From: PALSA-612 sp963742925
GTDB lineage: Bacteria > Actinomycetota > Thermoleophilia > Gaiellales > Gaiellaceae
DNA length: 64,000 nt
NCBI GenBank assembly: GCA_963742925.1
Contig: CAVUNV010000017.1
Span: 1-64,000, forward strand
Direction of reading: 5' to 3'
Shown: piece by piece, positions 9,365 to 17,158 of the stretch
Layout of the letters: the number at the start of each line of letters is the position of its first letter
Position numbering within the stretch: the stretch's first letter is position 1
Program-made: the position numbers and the translations under genes
Notes under the pieces: model-generated
Database searches by the model: none
The model's input: only the letters and a program-made list of their open reading frames with translations
Told to the model about the DNA's origin: nothing

Positions 9365-9865
9365 TTACGCCAGGTGGCTCTTGTCGTGCCAGGAGCGCAC
9401 GGCCACGAACCGGCTGCCGTTCCAGTGCCAGCGCTGGTGGTCGAAGCCGCCGGTCGGGCAGCAGTTCGGGTCGTTCTTGCGGTACACGGGCTGCGAGTCG
9501 ACGAGATCGCGCCCGACGCGGGCGAGGCCGACCTTGTAGCCGCCGCGGGCGAGTGCGAGGCGCCACCCCGTCGGCGTGCGCCGGAGCACGAACCAGCCGA
9601 TGTCGCCCGCCGTCCCGCCGCTCGCGACGGTCACGGCCAGGTCGGTGCGACCGTCGCCCGTGAAGTCGAAGCAGATCAGCTCGTCGGCCGTGCCGGGCGC
9701 GACGACCATCGTGCCGCTCGCCGGGCTCGGGATCCGCGGCCTGACCTGCGCGATCGCCTCCTTCGCCGTCGTGCGTGAGCAGCCGGGTCGCGCGGGGGAG
9801 GCGCCGGCAACGCCCGAACCGAGACCGGCAAGCGCGATCGCAGCGAGGACGGCGGCGCGGAGCAT
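9365..9865 (-). CDS. Secreted protein with an FG-GAP/VCBS-like segment
   Basis: A 166-residue exported protein. Residues 1-22 form a signal peptide (LRAAVLAAIALAGLGSGVAGA, cleavage after AGA or ASA). The segment CFDFTGDGRTDLAVTVASGG resembles a single FG-GAP/VCBS calcium-binding blade (D-x-TGDGRTDLAV). Four cysteines, including a CC pair near residue 140, suggest disulphides. No enzymatic motif was found. It is likely a stand-alone extracellular domain of unknown role. It ends on a 12-bp hairpin and is separated from the next minus-strand gene by only 15 nt, so it is downstream in the same transcription unit. Confidence 0.7.
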   Translation of the reverse strand: MLRAAVLAAIALAGLGSGVAGASPARPGCSRTTAKEAIAQVRPRIPSPASGTMVVAPGTADELICFDFTGDGRTDLAVTVASGGTAGDIGWFVLRRTPTGWRLALARGGYKVGLARVGRDLVDSQPVYRKNDPNCCPTGGFDHQRWHWNGSRFVAVRSWHDKSHLA

Positions 9866-9880
9866 CGCGCGGAAGCGTAG

Positions 9881-11567
9881 CTAGACGCCGAGCCGCCTCC
9901 CGCGCTGCACCTGCTGGAGACCGAGCAGGCGCGCTCCGACCGCCGCGTCCGCGAGGAGAATCGCGTCCGGATGCCCCGTGACGGCATCGAGGAACACGTG
10001 CCGCTCGAGTGCGAACGCGTGCACCGGGCCCGCGGGCCGTCACCGTCGCCGTTCGCGGGACTTCCCGGAGCAGCGCGATCTCGCCGAAGATGTCCCCCGG
10101 GCCGAGCGAGGCGACGAAGAGGCCGCCGGTCGTCACGTCGACCCTGCCCTCGGCGATCACGTAGACGCGGTCGCCCGCGTCGCCCTCCCGGATGACCGTC
10201 TCGCCCGATGCGAGCTCCATCGGCTCCATCCCGTACGCGAGCCGCTCGAGCGCGAGCCCGGGGAGGGGGGCGAAGAGCGGGATCGCGCGCAGCAGATCGA
10301 TCTCCGTTGCACCCGGTGCGGTCGCCTCCGAATCGATCCGGACGAGCTTGCGCCCGACGAGAACGACGAGCGCGGGCAGGAACAGCCCGGTCGCGACGAG
10401 GGCACCGCGCAAGCCCAGGGCCGAGATCAACACCGGCGCGAGCGCTGCGCCGACGCCGATGCCCGCGAGCCACAGGGACTGCATGACTCCGAAGACGCGT
10501 GAGACCACGTCGCCGGGGACGATGCGCTGGACGAGCGTCGTCCCTGCGACGTCGAAGAGCGTGTTTCCGAACCCGACCACTGCGAGCAGGACGACCGCGA
10601 CTGCCGGCTCCGATGTCGTCGCGATCAGCGCCAGCGGCGCTCCCCAGAGCACGACGCCGATGACGAACGGCACGCTCAGCCGCCGCACTCCGACGAGCGC
10701 GACGCAGGCGAGCGCCCCGATGAGCGCGCCGACGCCGAATCCTGCGTTGAGGTACCCGACTCCGGAGTTGCCGAGGTCGAGGAGCTTGAGCGCCACGACG
10801 ACGATGAAGACCTCGAGTGCCCCGTCGACGAGCGTCGTCGCGGTCAGCAGCCCGATCAGCGGCGCCAGGCGTCCGTCGGAGCCGATCGCGCGAAAGCCGG
10901 CCGAGAACTCGTCCCGAACCGCGTTCGGCTGCGTCGCGTCCGGCCGGCGCTCAGTGCCCGCCCCTCGGATGCGGCTCGTGAACGCCGCCGACCAGACGAT
11001 CAGCACCGCCGTGACCGCCATCGCCGCGCCGGGTCCGGACAGGGCCAGCAACATGCCTCCGACAGCCGGGCCGGCGAAGAAGCCGAGGCTCTGGATCGTC
11101 GACGAGGCCACGTTCGCGGCCGTGAGCTCAGCCGGCGTCGTCGCCAGCTCGGGCATCAATCCCGCGAACGCGGGCTCGGCGGGCGTCGCGGCGAGGCTCA
11201 CGAGGCTGGCGAGCGTGTAGACGAGTGCAGCCGGCGCGCCCGACCAGACCGCGACTGCGGCGCCGGTCATCAACCCGGCGCGCATGAGATCGCTCACCAC
11301 CAGCACGCGAACCCGCGGCAGTCGGTCGGCGAGGACGGACGAGAAGGGTGAAACGGCTGCGGCCGGGATCATCCGGACGAGCCACACGACGCCGACCGCG
11401 GCGGCGCCACCCGCTCGGTACGCGTAGACGGACACCGCCACGACGAAGGCCCAGTGGCCGATGCACGATCCGGCGAGTCCGATGTTGAGGAGCCGCAGAT
11501 CGCGGCTGCGGAACACGGCCGCCATCGCTGTCGCCGACTCGGCCAGCTGTCGCCTGATCGCCCGCAC
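9881..11567 (-). CDS. MFS transporter fused to a cyclic-nucleotide-binding domain (one extra base)
   Basis: Corrected length is about 561 residues. Residues 20-410 carry about 12 hydrophobic helices of the major facilitator superfamily (GLAGSCIGHWAFVVAVSVYA early; FGVMQSLWLAGIGVGAALA late). About residues 430-560 form a cNMP-binding domain (PLFAPLPGLALERLA, GETVIREGDAGDRVYVIAEG, FGEIALLREVPRTATV). The cNMP domain is interrupted near 10025. After ARGP the family continuation VHAFALERHVFLDAVTGHPD is one base out of frame, and that frame ends with TAG at 9881. GTG 11567 matches family N-termini better than ATG 11525. A transporter gated or stabilised by cAMP-like nucleotide is inferred. Confidence 0.8.
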
Positions 11568-11618
11568 GAACCGTTGAGAATTGCACGTCGCCGAGGCGCA
11601 GAACGCGTGCGGCGCAGC

Positions 11619-11624
11619 TACGTT
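11619..11624 (+). promoter_or_regulatory. Putative -10 box, leaderless promoter for the gene at 11631
   Basis: TACGTT, 6 nt before GTG 11631, in the 63-nt gap between divergent genes. Confidence 0.45.
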
Positions 11625-11630
11625 CCCGAC

Positions 11631-12596
11631 GTGCGGATCGCGTTCGTCTTCAATCTGCAACGGGAGCCCTCGGAGGAGCAGGCCGAGTTCGACTCGCCGG
11701 CGACGATCGACTTCGTCACAGGATCGCTCGAGCGTCTCGGCCATGCCGTCGAGCCGACCGACGCCGGACAGCCGTTCGAGACGTTCGTCGCGCACCTCCG
11801 TGCGTTTCGGCCCGAGCTCGTCTTCAACTCAGCCGAGGGTGATCGCGGGTCGTTCCGCGAAGCCTTCTTCCCGTCGCTCTACGAAGAGCTGCGGATCCCC
11901 TACACGGGCTCAGGCCCTTGGGCCTGCGCCGTCACGCTCGACAAGCACCTGACGAAGCTCACGGCGGCCGCCGCCGGGGTCGCGACGCCCGCCGCTCGAC
12001 TCGTGCGGTCGGCCGAGGCGCCGATCGGGGCACCTGCGCCGCCGGTGATCGTGAAGCCGAACTACGAGGGGAGCTCCAAGGGCATCGATCGCCGCGCGGT
12101 CGTTCACGAGGCGCGATCGCTGCCGGACGCGGTGGCGTCCGAGTTGCGGCGGTTCCCGGACGGCGTCCTCGTGGAGCAGTTCGTCGTTGGCCGTGACCTC
12201 AGCGTGGGCTTCCTCGGAGAACACGGAGTCCTGGCGGCAGTGGAATACGAGTTCGCGGATGCTTCCGCTCAGATCTACGACTTCGACCTGAAGAACCATC
12301 CCGAGGACGTCGAGGTGCGCGCGCCTGCACGGTTGACCCCGGCGCAGGCGGCGGAGCTCGAGGCAGCGGCCGCCACCGCCTTCGCTGCCCTGCGGATCCG
12401 CGACCTGGGGCGGGCCGACTTCCGGCTCGGCGACGACGGACGCCTCTGGTTCCTGGAGGTGAATCCGCTGCCCTCGCTCGAGGAAGGGGCGGGCATCTAC
12501 TCGGCCGCGGCACTCGCCGGCCTCGCGCCCGACGACGTCATCGGTGCGATCGTCGAGAGCGCGCTTCGGCGGAACCGCGCGCCGGTGGTCGCGTGA
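11631..12596 (+). CDS. ATP-grasp ligase, D-alanine-D-alanine-ligase-like
   Basis: A 321-residue cytoplasmic ligase. The N-terminal domain (VRIAFVFNLQ, then LVFNSAEGDRGSFREA) precedes the ATP-grasp core: PYTGSGPWACAVTLDK, ATP-binding lysine in VIVKPNYEGSSKGI, LVEQFVVGRDLSVGFLG, and metal-binding RADFRLGDDGRLWFLEVNPLPSLEEGAG, whose first and last parts are the family signature. The family joins a carboxylate and an amine through an acyl phosphate. A typical Ddl is slightly longer (330-370) and uses ENT or QGM signatures, so this may be a Ddl paralogue making another dipeptide or amino-acid conjugate. GTG 11631 was chosen by domain start and promoter spacing. It overlaps the next small gene by GTGA. 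Confidence 0.8.
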   Translation: MRIAFVFNLQREPSEEQAEFDSPATIDFVTGSLERLGHAVEPTDAGQPFETFVAHLRAFRPELVFNSAEGDRGSFREAFFPSLYEELRIPYTGSGPWACAVTLDKHLTKLTAAAAGVATPAARLVRSAEAPIGAPAPPVIVKPNYEGSSKGIDRRAVVHEARSLPDAVASELRRFPDGVLVEQFVVGRDLSVGFLGEHGVLAAVEYEFADASAQIYDFDLKNHPEDVEVRAPARLTPAQAAELEAAAATAFAALRIRDLGRADFRLGDDGRLWFLEVNPLPSLEEGAGIYSAAALAGLAPDDVIGAIVESALRRNRAPVVA

Positions 12597-12733
12597 CCCT
12601 GTTCGCCGTCTCGCAGGAGACTGCGACGGCGGTGATCGCGGCTGCAGGGATCGTCGTCGGCTTCGTCGCGCTCGGGATCGTCGGGTGGATCTTCTGGCGC
12701 GCCGCCAAGCGAGATCGCGAGGCGGGGAGATAG
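12593..12733 (+). CDS. Tiny single-span membrane protein coupled to the ligase
   Basis: A 46-residue ORF whose GTG overlaps the ligase stop (GTGA at 12593-12596). It has one hydrophobic helix (ATAVIAAAGIVVGFVALGIV) followed by a basic tail (WRAAKRDREAGR), giving N-out/C-in topology by the positive-inside rule. Function is unknown. The exact overlap argues that it is real and co-translated with the ligase. Confidence 0.55.
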   Translation: MTLFAVSQETATAVIAAAGIVVGFVALGIVGWIFWRAAKRDREAGR

Positions 12734-12762
12734 CGACTGCGCTGACCGTCGCAGGCGCTGGC

Positions 12763-12768
12763 TAAGCT
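12763..12768 (+). promoter_or_regulatory. Possible -10 box for the gene at 12814
   Basis: TAAGCT, with a CTGACC element about 15 nt upstream that could serve as -35. The implied leader is about 40 nt and contains a GGAAAGGAA ribosome site. Confidence 0.35.
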
Positions 12769-12813
12769 GGGATTGCTCGAATTGCAGGCAGTCCTCGAAC
12801 GGAAAGGAATCTC

Positions 12814-13395
12814 TTGAGATCGACGACCAAGTCGCTGGCCGTCGCGGCTTCCATCCTGCTCGTCCTCGTCCTGAGCGGGGTCGCGGCAGGCGCGACGCAG
12901 AACGCGAGCCCGAAGAAGTGGGTCGCGACGTTCTGCGGCTCCGTGCTCACCTGGGAGAACACGGTCAAGGCGAATGCGGCCAAGCTCGACAAGACGGTTT
13001 CGGCGCTCAAACAGTCGGGCAACTCCAACCTGCCCGTCCTCAAGAGCCAGCTGGCCGGGTTCCTCGGCGGCCTCGTCAAGTCGACGAACACGATGGTCTC
13101 CACCATGAAGAGCGTCGGGACTCCCGACGTCAAGAACGGCGACAAGATCCAGCAGGTCGTCGTCGGCGCTTTCCAGCAGGTCGCGAAGGGCTTCAACGCC
13201 GCCAAGGCATCGGCCCAGTCGCTTCCCACGAACAGCAAGGCGAAGTTCGTCAAGGGAGCATCCGCGATCGAGGCGACGATCCAGGTCACCTCGACCCGCG
13301 GCCAGTCCGCTCTGACCGCGCTGAACAGGTACCCGACCAAGGCGCTTGACGCCGCGGCCGCGAAGGACCCGTCCTGCCTCAAGCTGCACGGCTAG
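12814..13395 (+). CDS. Secreted helical protein, unknown function
   Basis: A 193-residue protein with a clear signal peptide (KSLAVAASILLVLVLSGVAA, cleaved near AGA-TQ). The mature part is predicted all-helical and polar, with repeated Ala/Lys/Ser-rich helices (TVKANAAKLDKTVSALKQSG, QQVAKGFNAAKASAQSL) and two cysteines (FCGSV near the start, SCLKLHG at the end) that may form a disulphide. It resembles the small secreted helical-bundle proteins common in this lineage; no enzyme motif is seen. Start TTG 12814 follows GGAAAGGAA by 5-6 nt. An 11-bp hairpin 20 nt downstream ends the transcript. Confidence 0.7.
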   Translation: MRSTTKSLAVAASILLVLVLSGVAAGATQNASPKKWVATFCGSVLTWENTVKANAAKLDKTVSALKQSGNSNLPVLKSQLAGFLGGLVKSTNTMVSTMKSVGTPDVKNGDKIQQVVVGAFQQVAKGFNAAKASAQSLPTNSKAKFVKGASAIEATIQVTSTRGQSALTALNRYPTKALDAAAAKDPSCLKLHG

Positions 13396-13416
13396 GACAC
13401 GCCTGATTCCGAACCT

Positions 13417-13443
13417 GGAGAGCCGGCCTCGTGCCGGCTCTCC
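13417..13443. terminator. Terminator hairpin between convergent genes
   Basis: Perfect 11-bp stem GGAGAGCCGGC / GCCGGCTCTCC with loop CTCGT. It lies between the plus-strand secreted-protein gene and the minus-strand LicD gene (stop at 13447), so it may terminate both. The same hairpin in reverse complement follows rpmF at 37098. Confidence 0.7.
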
Positions 13444-13446
13444 GCG

Positions 13447-14397
13447 TTACGGCCTGCGCACGTGCCGAGCGAGCCGGACGAGGCGGCGCCCGAGCCGGCG
13501 GGCGCCGATCAGTCGCGGGGGGTGCTCGTACTCTGCGATCGCCTGCTCCGTCCAGGCGAGCGAGCTGCGGGCGTGGTCGAGCGCCCGATCGGCTTCTGCC
13601 ACCCCGTTCGGCACAGGCTCGAGAGGCAGGCCCGCGCGGACGAACCAGCGCACGGCCCGCGAGTCCGGAAACCGGCGCGAGGGTCCGTCCCACATCAGCC
13701 CGCGCAGCACGGCGTCGCGCTCGGCGATCCGTGGAAGCAGCTCTCGCGCTTCCGCCGTCATCTCGGTCGACGGGACGATCTGCCGGGTGGCGAGGCTGAC
13801 GATCGGCCGTGTCGGAGTGCGCCAGTCGGGGCCGTAGCGATGCTCGGCGAGCAGCGTGTCGACGGGTGTGGGGGCCGGGAGCGGCCGGCCGTCGAGGTGC
13901 ACCTCCGTGAGCCGGTCGAGGAACGAGACCGGGAACGACGTGCGGTCGTGCATGCCCGGCCACAGGTCGAAGGGGCTCTCGTCCGAGACGAGCATCCCGT
14001 CGCGCTCGTGCCAGAGCGTCAGGTCGAGGCCGAGCCGGTTCGCGTCGCTGTAGTGCACGCGGATCGCGGCGGGATCGCCGAGGAAGAGCCGATGGCCGGG
14101 CTGCTCGATCTCGTCCCGGAGTGCCAGCACGGCGTCGGCATCGCGGGCCAGGATCCCGAAGTCGGCGTCGTGGTCCCACGGGATCAGCGTCCCGTCGCGC
14201 ACCGCCCCGAGCAGCGTGCCGAAGTCGAGCCAGTGGAGGATGCCCCGCTCGGCCAGGACGCCGTGAACGATGTCGATCAGCTCCAGCAGATGGCCGGTGC
14301 AGCAGTCAGGGCGGACGTGCCTGTCGCCCCAGTCCCAGAAGCGGCAGTTCCGGGTCGCCGCCGTGCACGGCGCGTGAGCGGCCGACGACGCGATCAC
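13447..14397 (-). CDS. LicD-family phosphotransferase/nucleotidyltransferase-fold protein
   Basis: A 316-residue protein. LicD enzymes transfer a phospho-headgroup (classically phosphocholine from CDP-choline) onto glycans, or act as related nucleotidyltransferases. Seen near residues 50-85: WLDFGTLLGAVRDGTLIPWD followed by HDADFG, matching the LicD core (LDYGTLLGAVR and WDDDID). RVHYSDANRLGLDLTLW follows. There is a Cys/His-rich N-terminus (CRFWDWGDRHVRPDCC). Its GTG overlaps the stop of the upstream CTP-transferase gene (GTGA, 14394-14397), making it the last gene of the four-gene operon. With that neighbour, transfer of a CDP-activated headgroup to a surface polymer is inferred. Confidence 0.75.
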   Translation of the reverse strand: MIASSAAHAPCTAATRNCRFWDWGDRHVRPDCCTGHLLELIDIVHGVLAERGILHWLDFGTLLGAVRDGTLIPWDHDADFGILARDADAVLALRDEIEQPGHRLFLGDPAAIRVHYSDANRLGLDLTLWHERDGMLVSDESPFDLWPGMHDRTSFPVSFLDRLTEVHLDGRPLPAPTPVDTLLAEHRYGPDWRTPTRPIVSLATRQIVPSTEMTAEARELLPRIAERDAVLRGLMWDGPSRRFPDSRAVRWFVRAGLPLEPVPNGVAEADRALDHARSSLAWTEQAIAEYEHPPRLIGARRLGRRLVRLARHVRRP

Positions 14398-14819
14398 TGC
14401 CGGACGAGGGTGAAGCTCCGGCGGCGGACGCGCTCCATGATCTCCGTCGTCGAGATGCCGTTCGCGTACGGGACGAGCTCGAGGATGCCGAGGTCGCGCG
14501 GGATCCCGTACATCGTTCCGAGCGTCTCGTCGTCGAGGTCGTCGCCGTGGACGACGAGATCGAGCTCGTGGAGGTCGATCCACTCGCGCGTCACGACGAG
14601 CGGCGCGTCCGGGATCACCTCGTCGACGAACCGGCACGCCGCGACCACCTGGATCCGCTCCGCCATGGTCATCACGGGCGCCCGCTTGTACTCGGTCACG
14701 GTCTCGTCGGAGTGGATGCCGATGACGAGCGTGTCGCCGAGCGCGCTGGCCCGCTCGAGGAACTGGACGTGACCGCAGTGGAAGAGATCGCCGACCATGT
14801 CGGCGTAGACACGTGTCAT
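14394..14819 (-). CDS. Cytidylyltransferase of the glycerol-3-phosphate/ethanolamine-phosphate type
   Basis: A 141-residue CTP-transferase. The HxGH-type motif GDLFHCGHVQFLERA is at residues 10-24, VIGIHSDETV follows, and the C-terminal signature GISTTEIMERVR matches the family's ISTT motif. Members activate glycerol-3-phosphate, phosphoethanolamine or similar phosphates as CDP derivatives. The start is ATG 14819, with GAGGTG about 8 nt upstream. Gene order (decarboxylase-methyltransferase before it, LicD after it, overlapping by 4 nt) suggests that it activates the small phosphonate or phosphate made by the upstream enzymes. The substrate cannot be read from sequence. Confidence 0.85.
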   Translation of the reverse strand: MTRVYADMVGDLFHCGHVQFLERASALGDTLVIGIHSDETVTEYKRAPVMTMAERIQVVAACRFVDEVIPDAPLVVTREWIDLHELDLVVHGDDLDDETLGTMYGIPRDLGILELVPYANGISTTEIMERVRRRSFTLVRQ

Positions 14820-14843
14820 GCCGCGGCACCTCGGAGGTCGAAG

Positions 14844-15979
14844 TCAGTCTCGGGCGCGAGCGTCGTCGGGGCCGCGTGAAGTCGAGCAATGCGCTGAACC
14901 TGAACGGCGCGTTGCCGTACGACAGGTCGTCGCTCCACCAGACGGTCGCGTTCCGCGAAAAACGACCGAGGGTAGTAGAGGTGGGTGCCGGGCTTCGAGC
15001 CCTGGGCGGCGCGTGCCGACTCGGCGGCCTCACGGGTGGCGAGGTCGGGGACGTCGAGGATCAGCGCGACCGGCGCCGCACGACGGAGCTCGGCGAGGAC
15101 GCGCGTCGCATACTCGTAGTCCGGGAAGTACTGGAACACGCTGTGGCAGACGACGGCATCCGCCTCGAACGGAAGATCGACCGCCTCGGAAACCGCGATC
15201 GTCGCCTCCGGAACTGCCGCCCGCGCGTGCGCGACCAGCGCCGCCGAGTAGTCCACGCCGAGCAGTTCCGCCCCCGAGTCGCGTAGGCACGCGAGCAGCG
15301 CCCCGGCTCCGCAGCCGACCTCCAGCACGCGCATTCCGGGACGCAGTCCGAGCGTCTCCACGACCAGTTCGCCGACCTCGCGGAACCGGCTCGGGGTCAT
15401 TGCGCCGGCGCCGCCGTCGAAGCCGTCGAGCGCGATCAGTGTCTCGAGGTTGTGCCGCGCGACGCGCGTCGCGCCCTTCCGCTCCCAGATCGCATGCCAG
15501 TCGGTGGGAGGGGCCGTGCCGCCGAGCGCAGCCCGGACGAGCCGGGTGTTCTCCTCCGGTGTCACGTCCACGCGCGGCGGCTTGCCGGCCCGCGCCACGG
15601 GGACGATCTCCGTCACGCCCGGGTAGCTCTCCTCGAGCCGCGCGGACGGCTGACCGCCGACCGACTCGTGGCAGCCGTTGTCGAGCACGTAGTGGAAGAA
15701 GCTCGGCGGAGCATGGTCGCGGATCGTGTGGGTCGAGCCGAGGGCCATCAGGAGCGACGCGTCACCGTTCAAGACGACCACCGGCCGTTCGGTGCCGAGC
15801 GCGATGCCGAGCCCGATCGCCGGCGCGAGCCCCATGCTCCCCTGCATGTAGAAGACCGTGTGGCCCGGGCCGGCGAGCGCGTGCACCGCCCGGCTGACGT
15901 AGCCGGTCGAGGCGACGTACACGGCCTCCGGCCCGTGGCGGCCGAGGATCTCGCGGATCGCCTGCTCTCTAGCCTTCAT
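14844..15979 (-). CDS. TPP-dependent decarboxylase C-terminal half fused to a SAM methyltransferase (probable indels near 3' end)
   Basis: About 377 residues after correction. Residues 1-150 are the TPP-binding half of a phosphonopyruvate/sulfopyruvate decarboxylase: YMQGSMGLAPAIGLGIALG, then the GDG-like motif LNGDASLLMALGS and, about 25 residues on, VLDNGCHESVGG. Residues 200-340 are a class I methyltransferase (motif I RVLEVGCGAG, LLGVDYS, SVFQYFPDYEYA). As sequenced, the frame reads on to a TGA overlapping the next gene (14816). The family-like ending WWSDDLSYGNAPFRFSALLD sits one base off from about 14950, and a further +1 in GGGG at 14868-14871 leads to a stop at 14844. It overlaps the upstream gene by 11 bp. 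Confidence 0.75.
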
Positions 15980-17030
15980 TGTTCTCGCCCTCGACGAGCA
16001 CGTAGTCGTCCCAGCCGATCAGGTCGAGCAGTTGCGCGTCCACCTCGCCCATCACCCGGTGCTGCGGCAGCGTGTGGCGGTGGCCGACGACGAGCTTCAG
16101 CTCGATTCCGTAGGGGATGCAGAGCGACGTGAGCGGATTCACCGCGTGGCCGAGGCCCGCGTTCTGGAGATAGACGCACGGCTTCCGCCCGGCCAGAAAC
16201 GCTCCCGCGGCGATGCCGACGGCCTCGGCCTCCCAGGTCGCGGGCACGTGCCACTCCCGCGGCAGCTCCTGGACATCCGCGAGGAAGCCCTGTCGAGCTC
16301 GCGGTACGGTGACCGTGTTGTAGGTGGTCGGAACACAGACGAGCGGCACGTCCTCGGCCCGGTACCAGCGGTCGGCGAACTCCAGCACGGGCTCGGGGTC
16401 GGACCCCTTGTGGTGGATGAGGATGCCCTCGGCGCCGGCCGCGGCGTATGCCTTCGTGCGGTCGAGGGCGGTCTGCATGCCGAGGTCCTTGATCAACGCC
16501 TCGGTGCGCGCCACGACTGCGAACCCTTCGTCGATCCGCTTCTCGATGCAGGCCTGGAGCTTCCCGCAGAACGTGCTCTCGAGCTCGAGATCCTCCTGCA
16601 TCCCGTCGTAGAACGAGCAGCGCTTGGGGAACGGGTTGTCCTCGATGCACATGCCCGAGGCTCCCGCCTTCTCGAACTCCCGCACGAGCCGGATCGTGTT
16701 GATCGCGTTCCCGCCCCCGGCATTGCCGTCCACGAACACCGGGATGTCGACGCGGTCGACGATCTGCTGCACGACGTTGACGTAGTCCTGCGTCCCGAGG
16801 ATGTCCGCATCCGGCAGCCGGTGCGCCGCATGAACCTCGAAGCTCGAGATCCAGAGCCCGTCCGCGCCTGCCTCCTCGGCGATCTTCGCGCCGAGCGCGT
16901 TGTGCACGCCGAACAGCACGGCGGCTTTCGGCCCTGCCAGCAGATCCTTGATCGTCGCCGGGCCGTGCGCGAGCACCGCCGCTGCGTGGGATCCGTTCGA
17001 GTTGCCGTTCTGCGACATGGTGATCGCCAA
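15969..17030 (-). CDS. PEP-mutase-like domain fused to the N-terminal half of a phosphonopyruvate-decarboxylase-like enzyme
   Basis: A 353-residue fusion. About residues 25-235 are an isocitrate-lyase/PEP-mutase barrel (LFGVHNALGAKIAEEAGADG, FVDGNAGGGNAINTIRL, ILIHHKGSDPEPVLEFAD, VCVPTTYNTVT). The hallmark EDKxFPK is EDNPFPKRCSF here, so the usual lysine is Asn. The mutase C-terminus (about 45 residues) is absent, and the chain runs directly into a decarboxylase pyrimidine domain (WEAEAVGIAAGAFLAG, LQNAGLGHAVNPLTSL, PQHRVMGEVDAQLLDLIG). The complementary TPP half is the next gene. TTG 17030 has GGGAGGGCAGG at correct spacing; ATG 17018 would be too far from it. First gene of the operon. Confidence 0.8.
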   Translation of the reverse strand: MAITMSQNGNSNGSHAAAVLAHGPATIKDLLAGPKAAVLFGVHNALGAKIAEEAGADGLWISSFEVHAAHRLPDADILGTQDYVNVVQQIVDRVDIPVFVDGNAGGGNAINTIRLVREFEKAGASGMCIEDNPFPKRCSFYDGMQEDLELESTFCGKLQACIEKRIDEGFAVVARTEALIKDLGMQTALDRTKAYAAAGAEGILIHHKGSDPEPVLEFADRWYRAEDVPLVCVPTTYNTVTVPRARQGFLADVQELPREWHVPATWEAEAVGIAAGAFLAGRKPCVYLQNAGLGHAVNPLTSLCIPYGIELKLVVGHRHTLPQHRVMGEVDAQLLDLIGWDDYVLVEGENNEG

Positions 17031-17158
17031 CCTGCCCTCCCTGTCGGAATCATGAGAGAAAGAATGAGAACCCTCTCGTTATGGGTGAAATCGGCGTGCT
17101 GACAAGGGTTGGGCAAGCAGGGGTTGAGCAGACGGCGATCCAGGCCGAAGATGAGTAC

